From Methylobacterium nodulans ORS 2060 (GTDB lineage: Bacteria; Pseudomonadota; Alphaproteobacteria; Rhizobiales; Beijerinckiaceae), in the NCBI RefSeq assembly GCF_000022085.1, contig NC_011894.1, positions 5,850,001 to 5,914,000 of the forward strand: a stretch of DNA of 64,000 bases, written 5' to 3'. The notes beneath the pieces were generated by a model. The model was not told the origin of the DNA and made no database searches. It saw only the letters and a program-made list of their open reading frames with translations. Of the stretch, positions 58,777 through 64,000 are shown in pieces. Numbering within the stretch: the first letter of the stretch is position 1; each line of letters starts with the position of its first letter. Position numbers and translations under genes: made by a program.

Positions 58777-59612
58777 GGACGACGCTCGATGCCCTCAACG
58801 CGGCGAGCCCGGAGGCCTTCGCGGGTTTCGCGGGCGACCTCTTCGCGGGCGCAGCCTGGGTCGGGGAGCGGGCGGCCCGCGCCCGCCCCTTCCCGACGGT
58901 GGCGGCGCTGCATGCGGCGCTCCTCGCAGCGGCGAGCGACGCCTCGCCCGAGGAGCGGCGGGACCTCGTGCGCGGCTTTCCCGATCTTGCCGCCGAGCTT
59001 GCGGAGGACGGCTTCGACCGGCTGCCCGCCGCGGAGGCGGAGACCCTTGCGCGGTTCAGCGCCGCCTATCGGGCGCGCTTCGGCTTTCCCTTCGTGCTCT
59101 GCACCCGGCGCCGGACCCGCGAGGCCATCCTCGACAGCCTCGAGGCGCGCCTCTCCGGCGACACGGAGACGGAACTCGCCGCGGCGCTCGCCGAGATCGG
59201 GCACATCACGCGGCTGCGCCTCGTCGACCGGGTCGAGGGGCCGGGCCCGCCTCCGACGACGGGCCGCCTCTCGACCCACATCCTCGACACGCATGGCGGG
59301 CGCCCCGCGGCGGGCGTCGCGCTGCGGCTCTACGTGGTCGGGCGCGGCGGGCGCCGGCTCCTCGACAGCCGCACCACCAATGCGGACGGCCGCACCGACA
59401 CGCCGCTCCTCGCGGGCACCCCATTGCGGGCGGGCCGCTACGAGATCGAGTTCGACATCGGTCCGTATTTCCGCGGGCAGGTCGATCCGGCGGTGCGCAA
59501 CCTCTTCCTCGAAACCGTCCCGGTCCGCTTCGGCATCGACGAGCCGGAGGGCCATTACCACGTGGCGATGATCGCCACGCCGTGGAGCTACACGGTGTAT
59601 CGGGGGAGTTGA
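58773..59612 (+). CDS. UraD-UraH fusion (OHCU decarboxylase-like plus 5-hydroxyisourate hydrolase)
   Basis: The 279-residue protein has two domains. Residues 1-165 resemble 2-oxo-4-hydroxy-4-carboxy-5-ureidoimidazoline decarboxylase (FGFPFVLCTR and AALAEIGHITRLRL). Residues 165-279 are a transthyretin-like hydroxyisourate hydrolase (LSTHILDTHGGRPAAGV, and the C-terminal YTVYRGS). The decarboxylase part lacks the usual HPDL histidine (it reads GFPDLA) and the S-x-x-EQ segment. Hydrolase residues look complete. It follows urate oxidase directly and completes urate breakdown to allantoin, if active. Confidence 0.88.
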   Translation: MRTTLDALNAASPEAFAGFAGDLFAGAAWVGERAARARPFPTVAALHAALLAAASDASPEERRDLVRGFPDLAAELAEDGFDRLPAAEAETLARFSAAYRARFGFPFVLCTRRRTREAILDSLEARLSGDTETELAAALAEIGHITRLRLVDRVEGPGPPPTTGRLSTHILDTHGGRPAAGVALRLYVVGRGGRRLLDSRTTNADGRTDTPLLAGTPLRAGRYEIEFDIGPYFRGQVDPAVRNLFLETVPVRFGIDEPEGHYHVAMIATPWSYTVYRGS

Positions 59613-59769
59613 GGGGGCATCGGCCGTTCGGTGCGCCAGGCCGGACAAGGATCGCGCGCTTGCCGCCCGCCACAGCCCGCTACCACCTCCGGCTGCGCCG
59701 CCTCGCTACATGTCGCCCTTGCGCCGGCCTTAGGCCGGCGGTCACACCGGAGAGAGGCACTTCGTCCCC

Positions 59770-60165
59770 ATGGCCAAGCCCGTTCACTCGATGATCCGCG
59801 TGCGCGACGAGGCGCGCTCGCTCGCCTACTACGCCAAGGCCTTCGGGCTGGAGGTCGCCGACCGTTTCGAATTCGACAGCTTCGCGCTCGTCTACCTGCG
59901 CGACCCCGCCTCGCCCTTCGAGCTGGAGCTGACCGTCAACTTCGACCGCCAGGAGCCCTACGAGATCGGCAACGGATACGGCCACCTCGCGGTCGTGGTC
60001 GAGGACGTCGATGCCGAGCACGCGCGCTTCACGCGCGAGGGCCTCCCGGCGACACCCGTGAAGGACTTCCAGCACCAGGGCCGCACGCTCGCCCGGTTCT
60101 TCTTCGCCACCGACCCGGACGGCTACAAGATCGAGGTGATCCAGAAGGGCGGCCGCTTCGCCTGA
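59770..60165 (+). CDS. Glyoxalase-type VOC protein, lactoylglutathione lyase-like
   Basis: The 131-residue protein has the four metal ligands of the GloA type: His in VHSMIRVRD, Glu in FELELTVNF, His in YGHLAVVVED and Glu in KIEVIQKG. The lyase uses the methylglyoxal-glutathione adduct. It has one VOC domain and acts as a dimer. About 157 bases separate it from the preceding gene. Confidence 0.85.
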   Translation: MAKPVHSMIRVRDEARSLAYYAKAFGLEVADRFEFDSFALVYLRDPASPFELELTVNFDRQEPYEIGNGYGHLAVVVEDVDAEHARFTREGLPATPVKDFQHQGRTLARFFFATDPDGYKIEVIQKGGRFA

Positions 60166-60210
60166 CCGCCGGGGCGATCACGACGTCAAGAATCCGTTCG
60201 TGCCGCGCCC

Positions 60211-60513
60211 CTACTCCGCCGCCATCAGGGCCGGCTGGCCGAACCGGCCGGTCCCGCCCTTGGCGAGGTAGATCAGGCAGGAGCAGCGCAGCAGCGAGGC
60301 GAAGTTGCGCACCTCGCCGTGCCGCTCCAGCACCTCGTCATGGAGCTTCGTCGCGAATTTGGCGACGCTGAGGTTCTCCTGCCGGGCGATGTCCTCGAGG
60401 ATCATCCAGAACGCCGTCTCGAGCCGCAGCGACGTGCTGTGCCCGCCGATGCGCAGCGAACGCGTTTCGCAGGCGTAGCTCTCCGGCGGCTGCTCCGCGA
60501 AGATGCGGCACAT
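60211..60513 (-). CDS. Ribbon-helix-helix domain protein
   Basis: The 100-residue protein has ETRSLRIGGHSTSLRLETAF followed by WMILEDIARQENLSVAKFAT, the ribbon-helix-helix pattern of the RHH_4 type found in alphaproteobacteria. It probably binds DNA or a partner as a small regulator. It is convergent to the VOC gene. The role is unknown. Confidence 0.8.
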   Translation of the reverse strand: MCRIFAEQPPESYACETRSLRIGGHSTSLRLETAFWMILEDIARQENLSVAKFATKLHDEVLERHGEVRNFASLLRCSCLIYLAKGGTGRFGQPALMAAE

Positions 60514-60678
60514 GGCATCCCTCCGTGCTTTCGCGAAAGCTAGTCAGAGCGGCAAGCGGCCGGCAAGCGGATGCGGCGTGAAGCTGCGTCGGGGGAGCCG
60601 CGCGCCCCGGCGCTGTTCCCCTCGGAGCCGACATGCTCTAGAGGGGCGACGTCCCGACCGATACCCCCGAGACCCGTC

Positions 60679-61791
60679 ATGTCCGCCGCCCTCCGTCCCG
60701 TCCCGCGCCCCGGCGTTCTCGAGATCGAGGCCTACGTGCCGGGCAAGAGCGCGGCGCCGGCCGGCGTGAAGCTGCACAAGCTCTCCTCGAACGAGACGCC
60801 GCTCGGCCCGAGCCTGGCGGCCATCGCGGCGATGCGCGAGACGGGAGCCCATCTCGAACTCTACCCGGACGGCAGCGCGACGGACCTGCGCCGGGCCATT
60901 GCCGGCAAGTACGGGCTCGATCCCGAGCGCATCGTCTGCGGCGCGGGCTCGGACGAGCTGTTGTCGCTCCTCACCTACGCCTATCTGGGCCCGGGCGACG
61001 AGGGCGTCTACTCGCAATACGGCTTCCTGGTCTACCGCATCGCCATCCTGGCGGCGGGCGGCACGCCGGTGGTGGCGCCCGAACGCGACCACACCGCCGA
61101 CGTGGATGCGATCCTGAAGGCGGTCACGCCGCGCACCCGCATCGTCTATCTGGCCAATCCCAACAACCCGACCGGCACCTACCTGCCCTTCGACGAGGTG
61201 CGGCGCCTGCATGCGGGGCTGCCGGGCAACGTGCTCCTGGTGCTCGATGCGGCCTATGCGGAATACGTGCGCCGCAACGACTACGCGGCGGGACTCGAGC
61301 TCGTGGCGGAATCCGAGAACGTCGTCATGACCCGGACCTTCTCGAAGGTCTACGGGCTCGCGGCCCTGCGCATCGGCTGGATGGTGGCGCCGGCCGCCGT
61401 CGTGGATGCCGTCAACCGCATCCGCGGCCCCTTCAACCTGAGCACGGCGGCGATCGCGGCGGGAACGGCGGCGATCGCGGACGACGCCCATATCGCGGCG
61501 GCGGTGGCCCACAACGACGCATGGCTGCCGAAGGTGACGCGCGCCCTCACCGATCTCGGCCTGCAGGTCACACCGAGCGTCGGCAACTTCGTGCTGATCC
61601 ACTTCCCCGATGCGCCGGGCCGGAGCGCCGCCGATGCCGACGCCTTCCTCACCGCGCGCGGCCTCATCCTGCGCCGCGTGGGGGCCTACGGCCTGCCGAA
61701 CGCACTGCGCATGACGATCGGCTCGGCGGAGGCGAACGAGGCGGTGATCGCGGCGCTCGGCGACTTCATGCGGGAGCAGGACGATGCTTGA
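60679..61791 (+). CDS. hisC: Histidinol-phosphate aminotransferase
   Basis: The 370-residue PLP enzyme shows [12 protein letters not shown] at the start, [13 protein letters not shown] and the Lys in [16 protein letters not shown]. It makes L-histidinol phosphate and, in many bacteria, also transaminates aromatic keto acids. It overlaps the tyrA-type gene by eight bases, which suggests a role in Tyr/Phe synthesis here. The start at 60679 gives the family length; a longer frame is not needed. Confidence 0.93.
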   Translation: MSAALRPVPRPGVLEIEAYVPGKSAAPAGVKLHKLSSNETPLGPSLAAIAAMRETGAHLELYPDGSATDLRRAIAGKYGLDPERIVCGAGSDELLSLLTYAYLGPGDEGVYSQYGFLVYRIAILAAGGTPVVAPERDHTADVDAILKAVTPRTRIVYLANPNNPTGTYLPFDEVRRLHAGLPGNVLLVLDAAYAEYVRRNDYAAGLELVAESENVVMTRTFSKVYGLAALRIGWMVAPAAVVDAVNRIRGPFNLSTAAIAAGTAAIADDAHIAAAVAHNDAWLPKVTRALTDLGLQVTPSVGNFVLIHFPDAPGRSAADADAFLTARGLILRRVGAYGLPNALRMTIGSAEANEAVIAALGDFMREQDDA

Positions 61792-62713
61792 CCATCCCAC
61801 CCGCATCGGCCGCCTCGCCCTGGTCGGCCTCGGGCTGATCGGCTCCTCGATCGCCCGCGGCGCCCGCGCGAACGACCTCGTCGACACCATCGTGGCCATC
61901 GACCGCGACCCGGCCGTGCTGGAGCGCGTCCGGACGCTCGGGCTCGCCGACCACGTCACCGACGACCTCGCGGCCGGCGTCGCGGAGGCGGACCTCGTCA
62001 TCCTCTGCGTCCCGGTGGGGGCGGTCGGGCCCGTGACCGCCGCGCTCGCGGGCGCGCTCAAGCCCGGCGCCATCCTGTCGGATGTGGGCTCTGTGAAGGG
62101 GGCGGTGATGGCCGCGGCGGCGCCGCACGTGCCGGACCACGCCGCCTTCGTGCCCGCCCACCCGGTCGCCGGCACCGAGCAATCGGGGCCGGATGCGGGC
62201 TTCGCCACCCTGTTCCAGGGCCGCTGGTGCATCCTGACGCCGCCCGAGGGCACGCCGCCGGAGGCCGTCGCCCGGGTGCGCGGCTTCTGGGAGGGCCTCG
62301 GCTCCGTCGTCGAGACCATGACGGCGGCCCATCACGACCTCGTGCTCGCCATCACCAGCCACGTGCCGCACCTCATCGCCTACAACATCGTGGGCACGGC
62401 GGCCGATCTCGAGACCGTGACGCAGTCCGAGGTCATCAAGTTCTCGGCCGGCGGCTTCCGGGACTTCACCCGCATCGCGGCCTCCGACCCGACCATGTGG
62501 CGCGACGTCTTCCTCAACAACAAGGAGGCGGTGCTGGAGGTGCTGGGCCGCTTCAACGAGGATCTGGCGGCGCTGGCGCGGGCGATCCGCTGGGACGACG
62601 GCGACGCGCTCCACGCCCTGTTCACCCGCACCCGCGCCATCCGCCGCGGCATCGTGGCGATGGGCCAGGAGACCGCCGAGCCCGATTTCGGCCGAAGGGG
62701 CGCCAAGGGCTGA
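61784..62713 (+). CDS. tyrA: Prephenate/arogenate dehydrogenase
   Basis: The 309-residue protein has an NAD(P)-binding [12 protein letters not shown] motif, [10 protein letters not shown], and [13 protein letters not shown] with the catalytic His. It converts prephenate or arogenate to the Tyr precursor. It overlaps hisC by eight bases. The C-terminal part is helical ([19 protein letters not shown]), as in the family. Confidence 0.92.
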   Translation: MLDHPTRIGRLALVGLGLIGSSIARGARANDLVDTIVAIDRDPAVLERVRTLGLADHVTDDLAAGVAEADLVILCVPVGAVGPVTAALAGALKPGAILSDVGSVKGAVMAAAAPHVPDHAAFVPAHPVAGTEQSGPDAGFATLFQGRWCILTPPEGTPPEAVARVRGFWEGLGSVVETMTAAHHDLVLAITSHVPHLIAYNIVGTAADLETVTQSEVIKFSAGGFRDFTRIAASDPTMWRDVFLNNKEAVLEVLGRFNEDLAALARAIRWDDGDALHALFTRTRAIRRGIVAMGQETAEPDFGRRGAKG

Positions 62714-62848
62714 CCTCCGCGCCGCCGCCACACCCGCCCCGAAGGGAACTCTTTCCGCCCTCAAGCTTTGCCATAAGCGTTGCCATTCGGTCGGGCTTGC
62801 CCGAAAGTCCGGCCGAGGCGGCGCAGCGAGACCGACGGCGGAGTTCCC

Positions 62849-64000
62849 GTGTTCCTTCGATCGCACCGTGTGCGCGGGCTTCTCGCCGCGCTGATCGCCG
62901 CGCCGGTCGCGGCCTGCTCCTCGATCCCGCGCGTACCCTACACGGCCGCGGAGGCCGCGGTGGCGACCGTGCCGGGTCAGGCGCCGACCATCCGCTACTG
63001 GGCCGACGCGCCGGCCTCCGCCTTCGCGGGCGTGAGCCGGGCGGCGACGTCCCAGCGGGAGCCCTTCACCTACCTGGCCCTGTCGGGCGGCGGCGGCGAC
63101 GGGGCCTACGGGGCGGGCGTGCTCAACGGCTGGACCGAGAGCGGCCGGCGCCCGGTCTTCACCCTCGTCTCGGGCGTCTCGACCGGCGCGCTCATCGCGC
63201 CCTTCGCCTTCCTGGGTCCGGCCTACGACGCGACGCTCCGCGAGATCTACACCAGCGGCATCGCCTCGACGCTGGTGCAGTCGCCGAGCCCGATCAATCT
63301 CCTGATCGGCGACGGGCTGTTCGGCGATCAGCGCCTGCGCGACCTCGTCGGGCGCTACGTCACCCCCGAACTCCTCGCCGAGATCGCCGAGGAGCACCGC
63401 AAGGGGCGCCGCCTTCTCGTCGTCACCACGAACCTCGATTCGCAGCGCGCCGTGATCTGGGACATGGGCGCGATCGCCGCGAGCGGCCAGCCGAACGCCG
63501 TGGCGCTGTTCCGCGACGTGCTCACCGCCTCCGCCAGCGTGCCGGCAGTGTTCCCGGCCATGCTGATCGACGCGCAGGCCGGCAACCGCGCCTTCCAGGA
63601 ACTGCACGTGGACGGCGCGGTGGCGACCCCGGTCTTCACCCTGCCCGAAGCCTATCTGGCGCAGGATTCCCGCGTGGTCAGCCACCGCGGCAGGCCCAAC
63701 ATCTACGTCATCATCAACGGCCGCATCGAACCGAGCTTCGACGTCGTCGAGAACCGCACGCTCGCCATCGCGTCGCGCACCCTCTCGACGGTGGGCCGCG
63801 CCCGGGCCCGCGCCTCCCTCGCGAGCACTGCCGCCTTCGCGCGCCGCAACGGCATCGGCTTCAACCTCACCTATATCGACCGCCGCCAGCCCGAGGTCGC
63901 AGCCCAGCAGGGCTTCGACACGGCCTATATGCGCGCGCTGTTCAACGACGGCTACGAGAAGGCCCGCTCCGGCGCCCTGTGGGAGACAACGCTGCCGCGG
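62849..64000 (+). CDS. Patatin-like phospholipase lipoprotein (partial)
   Basis: The gene starts with GTG at 62849 and is still open at the window end (384 codons). A signal with a lipobox-like VAACSS is at about residues 12-26. The patatin set is present: SGGGGDGAYGAG (oxyanion loop), GVSTGA (Ser) and VDGAVATP (Asp). It should be exported and anchored as a lipoprotein that hydrolyses lipids. It was not listed as an ORF because it is cut. Confidence 0.85.
   Translation, partial: MFLRSHRVRGLLAALIAAPVAACSSIPRVPYTAAEAAVATVPGQAPTIRYWADAPASAFAGVSRAATSQREPFTYLALSGGGGDGAYGAGVLNGWTESGRRPVFTLVSGVSTGALIAPFAFLGPAYDATLREIYTSGIASTLVQSPSPINLLIGDGLFGDQRLRDLVGRYVTPELLAEIAEEHRKGRRLLVVTTNLDSQRAVIWDMGAIAASGQPNAVALFRDVLTASASVPAVFPAMLIDAQAGNRAFQELHVDGAVATPVFTLPEAYLAQDSRVVSHRGRPNIYVIINGRIEPSFDVVENRTLAIASRTLSTVGRARARASLASTAAFARRNGIGFNLTYIDRRQPEVAAQQGFDTAYMRALFNDGYEKARSGALWETTLPR

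Overview
The window is GC-rich alphaproteobacterial DNA, most likely from the Rhizobiales and probably Methylobacterium-like. The evidence is the codon use, a GcrA-family gene, a tRNA-His that carries A73, and the style of the chromosomal genes. No marker gene fixes the genus.

Positions 1 to about 49,350 are almost all of one lambda-like siphovirus prophage; its left end lies outside the window. Its integrase stops 85 bases before the 3' end of a tRNA-Pro(CGG) gene, the probable attachment site. From right to left, the minus strand carries an early operon and then the late genes. The early operon holds a Cro-like regulator, small ORFs, a VRR-NUC nuclease, an Fe-S PD-(D/E)XK exonuclease and a primase-helicase with an iteron/AT-rich origin candidate at its 3' end. 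The late genes follow the lambda order: Nu1, A, W, B, C, D, E, FI-like, FII-like, Z-like, U-like, V, G/GT (with a -1 slippery site), H, M, L, K, I, J, tail accessory genes and a GH108 endolysin. The J protein is 3286 residues long and carries long decapeptide repeats and duplicated beta-rich modules. A foreign cassette (about 21.5-24.0 kb) interrupts the tail genes between Z and U. It holds a beta-carbonic anhydrase flanked by two paralogous 70-residue genes.

The plus strand from 43.6 to 49.3 kb is the lysogeny and accessory arm. It has an S24 repressor with Cys in place of the catalytic Ser, operator clusters on both sides of it, small membrane proteins, a GcrA homologue, a deoxyribosyltransferase-like protein, a zinc-finger protein, and an excisionase-like gene that overlaps the integrase by 208 bases.

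Positions 49.4-64 kb are chromosome: tRNA-Pro, a methyltransferase, inorganic pyrophosphatase, an Nramp-related transporter, a recombinase remnant beside tRNA-His, a ClC channel, a tartrate dehydrogenase family gene, a palindromic repeat, RNase HI, urate oxidase followed by a UraD-UraH fusion, a glyoxalase-like protein, a ribbon-helix-helix protein, hisC-tyrA, and a patatin-like lipoprotein cut by the window end.
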